A stretch of DNA of 64,000 bases from Loktanella sp. 3ANDIMAR09 (GTDB taxonomy: Bacteria > Pseudomonadota > Alphaproteobacteria > Rhodobacterales > Rhodobacteraceae). This document shows, piece by piece, positions 1 to 10,299 of this stretch. Every line of letters begins with the position of its first letter. The first letter of the stretch is position 1. The stretch covers positions 186,001-250,000 of the forward strand of contig NZ_LJAK01000005.1 of assembly GCF_001420005.1 (NCBI RefSeq), in the 5' to 3' direction. The position numbers were made by a program, and so were the translations under genes. The notes under the pieces are model-generated. The model was not told the DNA's origin and made no database searches. It was given only the letters and a program-made list of their open reading frames with translations.

Positions 1-1014
<1,014 letters not shown>

Positions 1015-1034
1015 CCACCCTGAAAGGACACCCC

Positions 1035-1556
1035 ATGCCGGACCGCCTGCCCCACGAAAAAGGCTTTCACATCAGTTGGGACCAGATCCACCGTGACAGC
1101 CGTGCGCTGGCATGGCGGCTCGATGGTCTAGGACCAGAGGGCGAGGCCGGCGAAAAGGGCGGCGGCTGGCGCGCCATCGTGGCCATCACCCGTGGTGGCA
1201 TGGCCCCTGCGATGATCGTCGCAAGAGAGCTCGACATTCGCACGGTGGACACGATTTCGGTCAAATCCTACGACCATCAGGAACAATCCGAAACCAAGGT
1301 GCTCAAGATGCCCGACGCCGACATGATGGGCGACGGGACCGGCATCCTGATCGTCGACGACCTCGTCGACAGCGGCCGCACCCTCGAGGTGGTCCGCGAA
1401 ATGTATCCCAAGGCCCATTTCGCAACGGTCTATGCCAAACCAAAAGGCCGCCCGCAGGTCGATACCTTCATCACCGAAGTCAGCCAGGACACCTGGATTT
1501 TCTTCCCCTGGGACATGGCCCTGCAATACGTCGAACCCTACCGCGGCAAGGATTGA
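1035..1556 (+). CDS. gpt: Xanthine (guanine) phosphoribosyltransferase
   Basis: Purine salvage enzyme that joins xanthine or guanine to PRPP to make XMP or GMP. The 173-residue product is close to Gpt of enterobacteria (about 152 aa). The type I PRTase PRPP loop [17 protein letters not shown] is at about residues 104-120, and the [10 protein letters not shown] stretch supplies the second PRPP loop. The ATG at 1035 is preferred over longer in-frame starts because AAAGGA lies 7 bases upstream and the product then begins with a normal Gpt N-terminus. A hypoxanthine-preferring relative is the alternative, but the C-terminal aromatic FFPWDM region fits Gpt. Confidence 0.85.
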   Translation: MPDRLPHEKGFHISWDQIHRDSRALAWRLDGLGPEGEAGEKGGGWRAIVAITRGGMAPAMIVARELDIRTVDTISVKSYDHQEQSETKVLKMPDADMMGDGTGILIVDDLVDSGRTLEVVREMYPKAHFATVYAKPKGRPQVDTFITEVSQDTWIFFPWDMALQYVEPYRGKD

Positions 1557-1566
1557 GATCGCAGGA

Positions 1567-1629
1567 GCCTCCGGCGGGAGTATTTGGGGCAAGATGATAC
1601 CAATCCGCATCATCTTGCCAAAAATACTC
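1567..1629 (+). repeat. 3'-UTR repeat element with long inverted repeat (copy 1)
   Basis: Ten bases after the gpt stop begins a GC-rich stretch followed by GAGTATTTGGGGCAAGATGA (left arm 1578-1598). It is mirrored by a right arm at 1609-1629 that reads GAGTATTTTTGGCAAGATGA on the other strand. The arms pair over about 20 bp with a few mismatches. The core resembles elements at 38113-38151 and 50805-50851, each likewise just downstream of a stop codon. It could act as a transcript-end hairpin or a small dispersed palindromic element. Confidence 0.6.
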
Positions 1630-1702
1630 AAAATACCGCCGTGGCCGAAGGCCAAAGGCAAAAATCGCGTGCGGCGTAGCCGCTCTGTTTGGGAATAGTC
1701 TC

Positions 1703-2875
1703 ATGTCACGATCACGCACGTCACTGACTTTCCCGCCACCAGTGATGGAGGCGCGGCGCTGGCTGGATGGCGTGACCCACCCCGAGGGGCGCGCTTTGCT
1801 GAACGTGAGCCAGGCCGCCCCGCTGGACGCACCGCCCGCGCGGATGCGTGCGGAAATGGCCAGGATTGTGATGGAGGACGCAGGCGCGCATCTGTATGGG
1901 CCAGTACTGGGTTTGCCCGACCTGCGGACCGAGGTGGGGATTCAGTGGTCCGGTGCCTACGGCGGCCGGATCCGCGCGGATCAGGTTGCGATCACATCGG
2001 GTTGCAACCAGGCCTTCGCGGCCGCGATTTCGACCCTGTGCGGCGAGAACGACGAGGTCATCCTGCCGGTGCCTTATTATTTCAATCACGCCATGTGGCT
2101 GGATATGTCCGGTGTCAGGACGGTTCCTCTGCAAACTGGACCTGATCTGATTCCGCGGGCTTTGGATGCGGCAAAGCTGGTCAACCGACAGACGCGCGCG
2201 ATCGCACTGGTCAGTCCCAACAATCCCGGCGGCGTCGAATATCCGGCGCAGACGCTGATAGATTTTCGTGATCTTTGCAGCAGCCGCGGAATCGCGCTGA
2301 TCCTGGATGAAACCTATCGTGATTTCGACGCCCGCGACGGGGCGCCGCACGACCTCTTTGCGGACGACTGGGATGAGACGCTGATCCAGCTCTATTCGTT
2401 CTCCAAGGCGTACCGTCTGACCGGCCACCGGGTAGGTGCGATAGCCGCGTCTACTGCCCGCCTTGCGGAGGTGGAAAAGTTTCTCGACACCGTCACGATC
2501 TGCCCCAACCAGCTGGGCCAACGTGCCGCCCTTTGGGGGATGCGCAATCTGGGTCCCTGGCTGGCCGGTGAACGGCGCGAGATTCTGGACCGGCGCGCGG
2601 CCATCCTCGACCATTTTCCAAAGCTTGCGGAAAAAGGCTGGCAGTTGCGCGGATGCGGGGCTTATTTTGCCTATCTGCGGCACCCGTTCGATATGTCATC
2701 CGCAGATCTCGCGCCCTGGCTGGTCAAGAACGCAGGCATCCTGTGTCTGCCCGGAACCATGTTCCGACCTGCGTCTGACCCCTTGGGGGCATCGGAAATA
2801 CGGATTGCATTTGCCAATGTAGACAGGCCTGCCATCGGGGAATTGTTCGACCGACTGGCCCTGATCGCGCCCTGA
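1703..2875 (+). CDS. PLP-dependent aminotransferase, class I/II
   Basis: A 390-residue fold-type I aminotransferase. The Schiff-base lysine is Lys235 in SFSKAYRLTGHRVG. The SPNNPGG motif at about 171-177 and the DETYRDF motif at about 208-214 contact the cofactor ring nitrogen and phosphate. The C-terminal arginine that binds the substrate carboxylate is probably in EIRIAFAN. It resembles aspartate/aromatic-type aminotransferases and MalY/PatA-like enzymes, and the true amino donor cannot be assigned. It stands alone: 146 bases containing a repeat element separate it from gpt, and ppiD follows after 64 bases. No strong ribosome-binding site precedes the ATG. Confidence 0.85.
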   Translation: MSRSRTSLTFPPPVMEARRWLDGVTHPEGRALLNVSQAAPLDAPPARMRAEMARIVMEDAGAHLYGPVLGLPDLRTEVGIQWSGAYGGRIRADQVAITSGCNQAFAAAISTLCGENDEVILPVPYYFNHAMWLDMSGVRTVPLQTGPDLIPRALDAAKLVNRQTRAIALVSPNNPGGVEYPAQTLIDFRDLCSSRGIALILDETYRDFDARDGAPHDLFADDWDETLIQLYSFSKAYRLTGHRVGAIAASTARLAEVEKFLDTVTICPNQLGQRAALWGMRNLGPWLAGERREILDRRAAILDHFPKLAEKGWQLRGCGAYFAYLRHPFDMSSADLAPWLVKNAGILCLPGTMFRPASDPLGASEIRIAFANVDRPAIGELFDRLALIAP

Positions 2876-2939
2876 GGCTTGCACGACCCGCCCGGCCCCC
2901 ATATTGAAGCGCGGACCACGTATCAGGGGACCGCATCAC

Positions 2940-4781
2940 ATGGCTAAGCAGAAGAAATCACGTTTCGGCGTCTGGGTGATCCTGATCCTGCTGTTCGTGG
3001 GCTTGCTCGGTTTTGGTACCGGCGGATTTACCGGATCGATCCAGCGGCTTGGCATGGCGGGTGACACCGAGATTTCGGTGTCCAGCTACCAGAGCGCGCT
3101 GAACAACCAGTTGCGCAGCCTCGAGGCGCAGGTCGGCAACCGTGTCACGTTCCAGCAGGCGCAGGCCAGCGGTCTGGACCGGCAGGTGCTGAACCAGGTG
3201 GTGACGATCGCGACGCTGGACAACGAAACCGCCCGGCTGGGCCTGTCCATCGGTGATGACCGCGTCCGCGACGAGGTCCTGTCAACCCAGGCCTTCCAGT
3301 CCCTGTCCGGCAATTTCGACCGTGAAACATACCGTCGCGCCCTGGCCAATGCCGGCATGACCGAGGCCGCATTCGAGGCGTCCCTGCGCGCCGACGTGGC
3401 CCGCACGCTGTTGCAGGGTGCCGTGATCAGCGGCGTGGAAATGCCGCCCGTCTATGTCGATACGCTGCTGGCCTATCTGGGTGAAACCCGCGATATCGTC
3501 TTTGCACCCGTCACCGTCGATGACCTGGACACCCCGGTGCCCGGCCCGACCGAGGCCGATCTGCAGACCTTTTACGACGAAAACCCGGACATGTTCACCG
3601 CCCCCGAGGCGCGCGAAATCACCTATGTGATGCTGACCCCGGCCATGTTGGCCGATGACGTCACGATCCCCGAGGATCAGGTACGCAGCCTATATGAGGA
3701 CCGCATCAGCCAGTTTCAGCAGCCCGAACGCCGGCTTGTCGAACGGCTTGTGTTTCCCGACGCCGCGGCTGCAGACGCCGCACAGCAGCAGATTGCAGCG
3801 AGCGAGACCGATTTCGACGCGCTGGTGACCCAGCGCGGTCTGTCATTGTCGGATGTCGACCTTGGCGATGTCAGCCGCGACGATCTGGGGGCCGCTGGCG
3901 ATGCCGTCTTTGCCGCGGCACCGGATGATGTCGTGGGCCCGATCGAGACATCGCTGGGACCGGCATTGTTCCGCGTGAACGCGATCCTTGCCGCGGAAAA
4001 CATTCCCTTTGAGGACGCAGCACCCGATCTGGAACAGGAGCTTGCGACAGCGCAGGCCCGCCGTGTGATCAACCAAAGTGCCGAGCAGATCAACGACCTG
4101 ATCGCGGGCGGTGCCACGCTCGAGGATCTGGCCGACCGGACCGAACTAGAGCTGGACACCATCAGTGTCACCCCCGACACGACCGAGGGTCCCGCCGCCT
4201 ACGACAGTTTCCGCGCAGCTGCGGCAGCCGTCGAGGAGGGTGCGTTCACCACCCTCGAGGAACTGGAGGACGGGGGCATCTTTGCCGTGCGTCTGGACAG
4301 TGTGACACCCCCTGCCCTGCAACCGATGGCCGAGGTCAGCGACCGTCTGGAAGCGGCATGGCGTGCGGCCGCCGAACGGCTGGCGATCATCGCCCGCGCC
4401 GAGGAACTGGCAACGCAAGTCATGCCGATGACCCGGCTGGACAGCCTTGGCCTCGACCCGGTTGAACAGCAGAACCTGACGCGCGGCAGCTTTGTCGAAG
4501 GCGCGCCTGCTGGTTTCATGCAAGAGGTGTTCGCGATGGAGACGTCACAGGTGCGGGCCCTGCCCACCCCGGACGGGGCGCTGATCGTGCGTCTGAACCG
4601 CGTGACGCCCGCCGATCCCGAAAATGAACGGGTCGCGGCACAACGCGATGCGCTGTCAGAACAGATCGCCGCCGGGCTTGCGCAGGACATCTATGATGCC
4701 TTTGCCAATGATGTGCGGATGCGGACGGATGTGGTGATCGATCAGAACGCCGTCAACGCCGTCAATTCACAGATGCAATGA
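2940..4781 (+). CDS. Periplasmic folding chaperone / peptidyl-prolyl isomerase, PpiD/SurA type
   Basis: A 613-residue inner-membrane-anchored chaperone for secreted and outer-membrane proteins. One N-terminal membrane segment (about residues 11-31) follows the basic stretch AKQKKSR. Next come a SurA_N-like helical domain (about 35-190), a parvulin-like region (about 240-370) and a helical C-terminus. The parvulin part is poorly conserved, as is common in alphaproteobacterial PpiD, so isomerase activity is uncertain. The ATG at 2940 is chosen over one 36 bases upstream because AGGGGA precedes it and the signal-anchor then starts cleanly. The stop overlaps trpE as ATGA, which links protein folding and tryptophan genes in one transcript. 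Confidence 0.85.
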   Translation: MAKQKKSRFGVWVILILLFVGLLGFGTGGFTGSIQRLGMAGDTEISVSSYQSALNNQLRSLEAQVGNRVTFQQAQASGLDRQVLNQVVTIATLDNETARLGLSIGDDRVRDEVLSTQAFQSLSGNFDRETYRRALANAGMTEAAFEASLRADVARTLLQGAVISGVEMPPVYVDTLLAYLGETRDIVFAPVTVDDLDTPVPGPTEADLQTFYDENPDMFTAPEAREITYVMLTPAMLADDVTIPEDQVRSLYEDRISQFQQPERRLVERLVFPDAAAADAAQQQIAASETDFDALVTQRGLSLSDVDLGDVSRDDLGAAGDAVFAAAPDDVVGPIETSLGPALFRVNAILAAENIPFEDAAPDLEQELATAQARRVINQSAEQINDLIAGGATLEDLADRTELELDTISVTPDTTEGPAAYDSFRAAAAAVEEGAFTTLEELEDGGIFAVRLDSVTPPALQPMAEVSDRLEAAWRAAAERLAIIARAEELATQVMPMTRLDSLGLDPVEQQNLTRGSFVEGAPAGFMQEVFAMETSQVRALPTPDGALIVRLNRVTPADPENERVAAQRDALSEQIAAGLAQDIYDAFANDVRMRTDVVIDQNAVNAVNSQMQ

Positions 4782-6292
4782 CCATGCGCCAGTCCCCCGA
4801 TTTCGAGACCTTTGCCGCCGGTTACAATGCCGGTCAGAACCAGATTGTCTGGACCCGGCTGGCCGCCGATCTGGACACACCGGTGTCGTTGATGCTGAAA
4901 CTGGGCGATGCCGGTGTGAACAGCTTCATGCTTGAAAGCGTGACGGGCGGTGAAATCCGCGGGCGCTATTCCATCGTCGGCATGAACCCCGATCTGATCT
5001 GGGATTGCCACGCAGGTGCCAGCCGGACCAACCGGACCGCACGCTATGATCCCGATGGATTCGTGGCCGATACGGTCCCCCCGCTGGAGGCATTGCGCGG
5101 ATTGATCGCGGAATCGCGGATCGATCTGCCGGTGGATCTGCCGGGGGCCAGTGCCGGTCTGTTCGGCTATCTTGGCTATGACATGATCCGGCTTGTCGAA
5201 CATCTGCCGGATGTGAACCCCGACCCGCTGGGCCTGCCCGATGCGGTCATGATGCGCCCGTCGGTGATCGCGGTGCTGGACGGGGTCAAGGGTGACGTGA
5301 TCCTTGTGGCGCCTGCCTGGGTCAACGCGGACGTCAGTGCCAAGGCGGCCTATGCGCAGGCGGCCGAACGCGTGATGGAGGCGGAACGCGCCCTGTCGCG
5401 TGCCGTGCCGGACCGGCGCGACATGGCCGACCCGGCCCCCGTGGGCGAACCGCGATCCAATATCGGGCATGACGCCTATATTGCCTTGGTCGAACGGGCC
5501 AAGGACTATATCCGCGCAGGCGATATCTTTCAGGTGGTGCCAAGCCAACGCTGGACACTGGATTTCCCCGAACCGCCGTTTGCACTGTATCGCAGCCTGC
5601 GGCGCACCAACCCGTCGCCCTACATGTTCTATTTCAACTTTGGCGGCTACCAGGTCATCGGGGCCTCGCCGGAAATTCTGGTGCAGGTGACGGGCAGCCG
5701 CGTGACGATCCGGCCCATTGCCGGCACGCGCCCGCGCGGTGCCACCCCCGAGGAGGACGCCGCCAACGAGGCCGATCTGATGGCCGACACGAAAGAACTG
5801 GCCGAACACCTGATGCTGCTGGATCTGGGGCGCAACGACACCGGCAAGGTGTCCAAGATCGGAACGGTCCGCCCGACCGAGGAATTCAAGGTCGAATACT
5901 ACAGCCACGTCATGCACATCGTGTCGAACGTCGTGGGCGAACTGGCCGACGATCAGGACGCACTGTCGGCGTTCTTTGCGGGGATGCCGGCAGGCACGGT
6001 GTCAGGCGCGCCCAAGGTGCGTGCGATGCAGATCATCGACGAGCTGGAACCCGAAAAGCGCGGTGTCTACGGTGGTGGTGTCGGCTATTTCAGTGCCAAT
6101 GGTGACATGGACATGTGCATCGCGCTGCGCACGGCGGTCCTCAAGGATCAAAACCTGTATATTCAGGCCGGTGGCGGTGTCGTCTATGACAGCGACCCCG
6201 AGGCGGAATATCAGGAAACCGTCCACAAATCGAATGCGATCCGCAAGGCCGCTGCCGATGCGGCGATGTTTTCCAAGGGCGGGAACCGCTAG
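4778..6292 (+). CDS. trpE: Anthranilate synthase component I
   Basis: First committed step of tryptophan synthesis: chorismate plus glutamine-derived ammonia gives anthranilate, in complex with TrpG. The 504-residue protein has the N-terminal tryptophan-feedback motif MLESVTGGEIRGRYS (about 49-63). It also has the chorismate-binding core RPIAGTRPRG, LLDLGRNDTGKVS, and AGTVSGAPKVRAMQ with YGGGVGY near the C-terminus. It overlaps ppiD by four bases; a second ATG at 4784 could also serve. No Trp-rich leader peptide or attenuator can precede it because ppiD runs directly into it. trpG lies 1.8 kb downstream, separated by a gene on the opposite strand. Confidence 0.97.
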   Translation: MTMRQSPDFETFAAGYNAGQNQIVWTRLAADLDTPVSLMLKLGDAGVNSFMLESVTGGEIRGRYSIVGMNPDLIWDCHAGASRTNRTARYDPDGFVADTVPPLEALRGLIAESRIDLPVDLPGASAGLFGYLGYDMIRLVEHLPDVNPDPLGLPDAVMMRPSVIAVLDGVKGDVILVAPAWVNADVSAKAAYAQAAERVMEAERALSRAVPDRRDMADPAPVGEPRSNIGHDAYIALVERAKDYIRAGDIFQVVPSQRWTLDFPEPPFALYRSLRRTNPSPYMFYFNFGGYQVIGASPEILVQVTGSRVTIRPIAGTRPRGATPEEDAANEADLMADTKELAEHLMLLDLGRNDTGKVSKIGTVRPTEEFKVEYYSHVMHIVSNVVGELADDQDALSAFFAGMPAGTVSGAPKVRAMQIIDELEPEKRGVYGGGVGYFSANGDMDMCIALRTAVLKDQNLYIQAGGGVVYDSDPEAEYQETVHKSNAIRKAAADAAMFSKGGNR

Positions 6293-6295
6293 CGG

Positions 6296-7927
6296 TCAGT
6301 CATTACCGGCCAAAAGGGTCGCGGACAGCGGTGCCATCGCGACCTGCCGGGCGCGGTTGGCAGCCCCCCACAGGATCAGCGCAGACAGGGTTTCCGGCGT
6401 GAGCCGGGCCAGCAGGATCACACTGTCCTGCTGGCCCGCGCGGAATGCCGCCTGATCCATGAATCGCCGGATGACACGCGCGTCCTGATCCACATCCGTC
6501 AGATCCCGAAAGATGGCCGCGTTTGGCACATCCTGCGCATCGGCCACGGTCGCCGCACCGTTCAGGCCGCTGTCCGCCTGCACCAACCCGCGACCGTCAG
6601 CTGCCAAGGCAGCGACGACCTGTTCCGTGGCGGGATCAGACCGCCCCAGTGCGGCACCGTCGGTCTGCACCAGCGCCACGGTCTGCGGCAAGGCGTCGAA
6701 CGTCGCCTCGAGCGCGACCGCAACATCCGCGGCCGTCCCGCCCTGCGGCAGGCTTGCGCGGGCTGCGACCTCGAACCCGCCTGCGCGGTAGGCGTCCATC
6801 AGCCCTGACACACCGGCACGCGACGGGTCCAGAACGATGGTGACCGGAAACGGCACCTCTTGCAGCGCGCGGGGACCGTCCGGCAAAGCGCCATCGTCGA
6901 TCAGAACCACACTCATCAGCGGCAGGTCATCGGGATTGTCGAAAAACGCCGCGAATTCCACGAGCGCGGGCAGCGGGTCCGCCTCTTCTGCGGCAGGCGC
7001 AATGGGGGTATCACCTGCGGGACGCCGGATCGTGATACCGGTGGCAGGGTCCGTGGTGGTGCCGGTGGGCCCGTCGATGATGGTGACGACAGTGGGCGCG
7101 GCACCCGGCGCGCTGTCCACCGTTTCGTCAGCAGGTGCCGCACCGGGCGCTGCAGTATCGGGTGTCGTGATGTCATCAGGGGTTGCAGGCGCGGTGTCCG
7201 GGTCATCCACAGCCTCCGGGACCTGCGGGACAGGCGTATCGATCACGACCGGCGCAGATGCGATGACCTGTTCGTCGGTTGGCGCATCTGGCGCGGATGC
7301 GTCGGGTTCTGCGACATCTGTGACCGCCTCATCTTCGGTCACGGTTGCGGTTTCGGGCGCATCCTGCGGCGGTGTGTCCTCGGCTACCGGGGCAGGTTCG
7401 ACCATGACGACCACGGGGTCATCGGCTGCATCATCCGATGTGGACGGCAGCGTTTCGTCGGGTTCCGGCACATTCACGACGACGGGCGGTGGGGGCGCTG
7501 TCGACAGCGTCACATCCGCCTCCGATGCGGGCACCTGCGGTGACTGGCTTTGCGGATTGGGCAGGACGGGGTCTTCGGGCGCGGTGGCAATCGATACCGT
7601 CGTGTCGGGTTGGGGCGACACCAACGCAGGTTCGATCACCGCCGGATCGGGTGGCTGCGTACTTTGCGTCTGGGGGACGGGTGTCTGGGCCTCGACCGTC
7701 GGGGACGACAGCGCGGGTTCGGTCATGTCCGCTGGCTGCGACGCCTCGGGCGCATCGATCATGGCGACATCGGGCAAAGGTTCAGGCGTGGCGTTTGCCT
7801 GCGGGGCCTCGGTCTGTGGCAAGGCCGGCGGCGTGTTGCCCACAGGCTGCGGTGCCAGCAGCGATCCCGTGGCGACAGCCATGCCGCCCACAACAACGCC
7901 CCATGCCGCGCCTTTCACGAATGCCAT
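6296..7927 (-). CDS. Divergent polysaccharide deacetylase (YibQ-like) with long low-complexity linker
   Basis: A 543-residue protein with an N-terminal hydrophobic anchor (about residues 4-25), then about 290 residues rich in Pro, Ala, Thr, Val, Asp and Glu that look disordered. A C-terminal domain (about 330-543) resembles the divergent polysaccharide deacetylase family (DUF610/YibQ): LPLMSVVLIDDGA, FPVTIVLDPS, GGFEVAARASLP. Catalytic metal ligands of true NodB deacetylases are not evident, so envelope peptidoglycan or polysaccharide handling is only an inference. The ATG at 7927 has AAAGGGA upstream and gives a clean anchor, whereas the longer 8044 start would add unrelated sequence. It lies antiparallel between trpE (3-base gap, stop to stop) and trpG. 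Confidence 0.75.
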   Translation of the reverse strand: MAFVKGAAWGVVVGGMAVATGSLLAPQPVGNTPPALPQTEAPQANATPEPLPDVAMIDAPEASQPADMTEPALSSPTVEAQTPVPQTQSTQPPDPAVIEPALVSPQPDTTVSIATAPEDPVLPNPQSQSPQVPASEADVTLSTAPPPPVVVNVPEPDETLPSTSDDAADDPVVVMVEPAPVAEDTPPQDAPETATVTEDEAVTDVAEPDASAPDAPTDEQVIASAPVVIDTPVPQVPEAVDDPDTAPATPDDITTPDTAAPGAAPADETVDSAPGAAPTVVTIIDGPTGTTTDPATGITIRRPAGDTPIAPAAEEADPLPALVEFAAFFDNPDDLPLMSVVLIDDGALPDGPRALQEVPFPVTIVLDPSRAGVSGLMDAYRAGGFEVAARASLPQGGTAADVAVALEATFDALPQTVALVQTDGAALGRSDPATEQVVAALAADGRGLVQADSGLNGAATVADAQDVPNAAIFRDLTDVDQDARVIRRFMDQAAFRAGQQDSVILLARLTPETLSALILWGAANRARQVAMAPLSATLLAGND

Positions 7928-7960
7928 ACCGCTAATCCCTTTGCCTGTCGGGGCCTGCCC

Positions 7961-7990
7961 TTGACGCCTGCCTGCATCAGCCCTCATATC
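7961..7990 (+). promoter_or_regulatory. Candidate sigma-70 promoter for trpGDC
   Basis: TTGACG at 7961-7966 and CATATC at 7985-7990 are 18 bases apart, in the divergent gap between the YibQ-like gene and trpG. An independent promoter is expected here because the reverse-strand gene breaks read-through from trpE. The -10 is a modest match. Confidence 0.4.
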
Positions 7991-8058
7991 GGGTGCGACT
8001 ATACCGTGTGGTCCCGCCCGGACGGTAGCCCCTAATTGACCCAAGGCCCGGTGACAAC

Positions 8059-8652
8059 ATGATCCTGCTGATCGATAACTACGATAGTTTCACCTATAAT
8101 CTCGTGCATTATCTGGGTGATCTGGGTGCCGATGTACAGGTGCGGCGCAACGACAAGATCGACGTGCAAGAGGCGATGGCGATGCGCCCGCAGGCCATCG
8201 TGCTGTCACCCGGCCCCTGCGACCCCGATCAGGCGGGCATCTGTCTGGCACTGACCCATGCCGCAGCCGAGACGCGCACGCCGCTGCTGGGGGTCTGCCT
8301 TGGGCATCAGACCATCGGTCAGGCCTTTGGCGGCAAGGTGGTGCGCGCGGGCGAGATCGTACACGGCAAGATGGGCACCATGCATCACGCCGGACAGGGC
8401 GTGTTCAAGGGGTTGCCTGACCCGTTTCTCGCGACGCGTTATCACAGCCTTGTGGTCGATCCCGCCACCCTGCCCGACAGCCTGGAGGTGACAGCACATC
8501 TGGAGGACGGCACGATCATGGGTCTGCAACACCGGGACCTGCCGATCCAGGGCGTGCAGTTCCACCCCGAGAGCATCCGTTCCGAGCACGGCCACCAGAT
8601 GTTGCAGAACTTTCTCGATCTGGCGCAGGTGAAACCGCAGGTCGCGGCATGA
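8059..8652 (+). CDS. trpG: Anthranilate synthase component II (glutamine amidotransferase)
   Basis: Class I glutamine amidotransferase that feeds ammonia to TrpE; such subunits can also serve aminodeoxychorismate synthase. The 197-residue protein starts [14 protein letters not shown]. The catalytic triad is visible as Cys80 in GVCLGHQ, and His169 and Glu171 in VQFHPES. The oxyanion-hole motif LSPGPCDP is at about residue 53. The stop overlaps trpD as ATGA at 8649-8652, so TrpG and TrpD should be made together. The gene is near a candidate promoter at 7961-7990. Confidence 0.96.
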   Translation: MILLIDNYDSFTYNLVHYLGDLGADVQVRRNDKIDVQEAMAMRPQAIVLSPGPCDPDQAGICLALTHAAAETRTPLLGVCLGHQTIGQAFGGKVVRAGEIVHGKMGTMHHAGQGVFKGLPDPFLATRYHSLVVDPATLPDSLEVTAHLEDGTIMGLQHRDLPIQGVQFHPESIRSEHGHQMLQNFLDLAQVKPQVAA

Positions 8653-9662
8653 GCGACGCGTTGAAGCCGCTGATCGCTGCTGCGGCCACCGGTCCGCTGA
8701 CCCGCGCGCAGGCCGAGGATGCATTCGGCATCCTGTTCAACGGCGATGCCACCCCAGCGCAGATCGGCGGGTTCCTGATGGCGCTGCGCACGCGGGGCGA
8801 AACGGTGGACGAATATGCCGCCGCCGCCGCCGTGATGCGCGCCAAATGCCTGCCCGTGCGCGCACCGGCGGGTGCGATGGATATCGTGGGCACCGGTGGC
8901 GACGGCAAACATACGCTGAACATTTCGACCGCAACGGCCTTTGTCGTGGCCGGCGCAGGTGTGCCCGTCGCCAAACACGGCAACAAGAACCTGTCGTCGA
9001 AATCCGGCACGGCGGATGTGCAATCCGCCATGGGCATCAACGTGATGGTCAGCGCGGATGTGGTGGAACGCGCACTGGAGGAAGCCGGGATCGGGTTCAT
9101 GATGGCCCCGATGCACCATCCCGCCATGGCCCACGTCGGCCCGGTGCGGGCGGAACTGGGCACCCGCACGATTTTCAACATCCTGGGGCCGCTGACCAAC
9201 CCCGCAGGCGTCAAACGCCAGTTGACCGGCGCCTTTACCCGCGACCTGATCCGCCCCATGGCAGAGGTCCTGCTGGCCTTGGGGACCGAGGCCGCCTGGC
9301 TGGTCCACGGGTCCGACGGCACCGACGAGCTGACGATCACAGGCACCAGCTGGGTTGCCGCGATCAAGGACGGTGCCATCACCGAATTCGAGGTCACACC
9401 GCAGGACGCAGGCCTGCCGGTGCATCCCTTTGCCGAGATCGTCGGCGGCACGCCCGCCGAAAACGCCACCGCCTTTCGCGCGCTGCTGGATGGTGCGCCA
9501 TCGGCCTATCGGGACGCTGTGCTGCTGAACGCTGCCGCAGCCCTGCTGATCGCGGGCAAGGCCGCGGACCTGCCCGCCGGTGTGGCGCTGGCGGCCGAAA
9601 GCATCGACAGCGGTGCTGCCCTGCGTGCGGTCGAGGCATTGGCCCGTGTCACCGCCGCCTGA
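8649..9662 (+). CDS. trpD: Anthranilate phosphoribosyltransferase
   Basis: Second tryptophan-specific step: anthranilate plus PRPP gives phosphoribosyl-anthranilate. A 337-residue family 3 nucleoside phosphorylase/phosphoribosyltransferase with the PRPP-binding glycine loop [14 protein letters not shown] starting at about residue 81, the [12 protein letters not shown] motif after it, and [12 protein letters not shown] in the middle. Length and motifs are standard. It begins inside the trpG stop (ATGA), and the GTG proposed for ung lies 17 bases before its own stop, so the order trpG-trpD-ung-trpC is tightly packed. Confidence 0.97.
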   Translation: MSDALKPLIAAAATGPLTRAQAEDAFGILFNGDATPAQIGGFLMALRTRGETVDEYAAAAAVMRAKCLPVRAPAGAMDIVGTGGDGKHTLNISTATAFVVAGAGVPVAKHGNKNLSSKSGTADVQSAMGINVMVSADVVERALEEAGIGFMMAPMHHPAMAHVGPVRAELGTRTIFNILGPLTNPAGVKRQLTGAFTRDLIRPMAEVLLALGTEAAWLVHGSDGTDELTITGTSWVAAIKDGAITEFEVTPQDAGLPVHPFAEIVGGTPAENATAFRALLDGAPSAYRDAVLLNAAAALLIAGKAADLPAGVALAAESIDSGAALRAVEALARVTAA

Positions 9663-10299
9663 GGGGCTGGGCGGCTGGGCTGACCTACCGTTCTGGGCGG
9701 ACCACTGGCCCGCGATCAAGGCCACGCTGGCCGCCGAGGCGCGACCGGTCTATCCACCGCAGGACCTGATGTTCGCAGCCCTGCGCCGCACGCAACCGGA
9801 CGACACCCGTGTCGTGATCCTGGGACAAGACCCCTACCACACCCCCGGCAAGGCCGACGGTCTGGCGTTCTCAATCCCCGACGGATTTGGCGGACGGCTG
9901 GATTCGCTGGGCAATATCTTCAAGGAAATTCAGGCCGATCTGGGCGCATCCCGGACCAAGACCTCGCTGGACGACTGGGCCGATCAGGGGGTCTTGCTGC
10001 TCAACACCGCGCTATCCGTGCCGCAGGGCGCGGCATCGGCGCATGCGCGGCTGGGCTGGGACGTGCTGGTCAAACAGGTCATCGCCCGGTTGGAGGACGC
10101 GCCGCGGGCCTTTGTGCTGTGGGGTGGGCCTGCGCGCCGCTTTGCCCCGCAGGCCGCACATCATCTGGTGTTGACCGCGGCACATCCCTCGCCACTGTCA
10201 GCGCATCGCGGGTTTTTCGGCTCTGGGCCATTTTCAACTGTGAACACGTGGCTTACAACCCGCAGTGAACCACCCATTCACTGGACGGACCCCGCATGA
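9646..10299 (+). CDS. ung: Uracil-DNA glycosylase, family 1
   Basis: Removes uracil from DNA to start base-excision repair. The water-activating motif GQDPYH is at residues 60-65 (Asp62), followed by [11 protein letters not shown]. The DNA-intercalation/catalytic-His motif [13 protein letters not shown] starts at His180. I start it at the GTG at 9646, giving 217 residues and an N-terminus [12 protein letters not shown] typical of Ung. The ATG at 9580 would add 22 residues that merely re-read trpD. It overlaps trpD by 17 bases and trpC by ATGA at 10296-10299, so a DNA-repair gene is translationally embedded in the tryptophan operon. No LexA box is seen in front. Confidence 0.93.
   Translation: MSPPPEGLGGWADLPFWADHWPAIKATLAAEARPVYPPQDLMFAALRRTQPDDTRVVILGQDPYHTPGKADGLAFSIPDGFGGRLDSLGNIFKEIQADLGASRTKTSLDDWADQGVLLLNTALSVPQGAASAHARLGWDVLVKQVIARLEDAPRAFVLWGGPARRFAPQAAHHLVLTAAHPSPLSAHRGFFGSGPFSTVNTWLTTRSEPPIHWTDPA

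Noticed and set aside
6837-7964. Forward frame of 375 codons rich in Gly, Ser and Thr opposite the YibQ-like gene
   Set aside because: It is the complement of the Ala/Pro/Thr-rich linker; low complexity, no start signal and no family.
8006-8035. Mini-ORF GTG-TGG... ending in TAA before trpG, as a tryptophan leader peptide
   Set aside because: It holds a single Trp codon and no terminator/antiterminator pair follows, so attenuation is not supported.
8442-9725. Reverse-strand open frame of 427 codons opposite trpG/trpD
   Set aside because: It is the high-GC shadow of two clear trp genes, has no recognisable domain or ribosome-binding site, and mirrors their codons.
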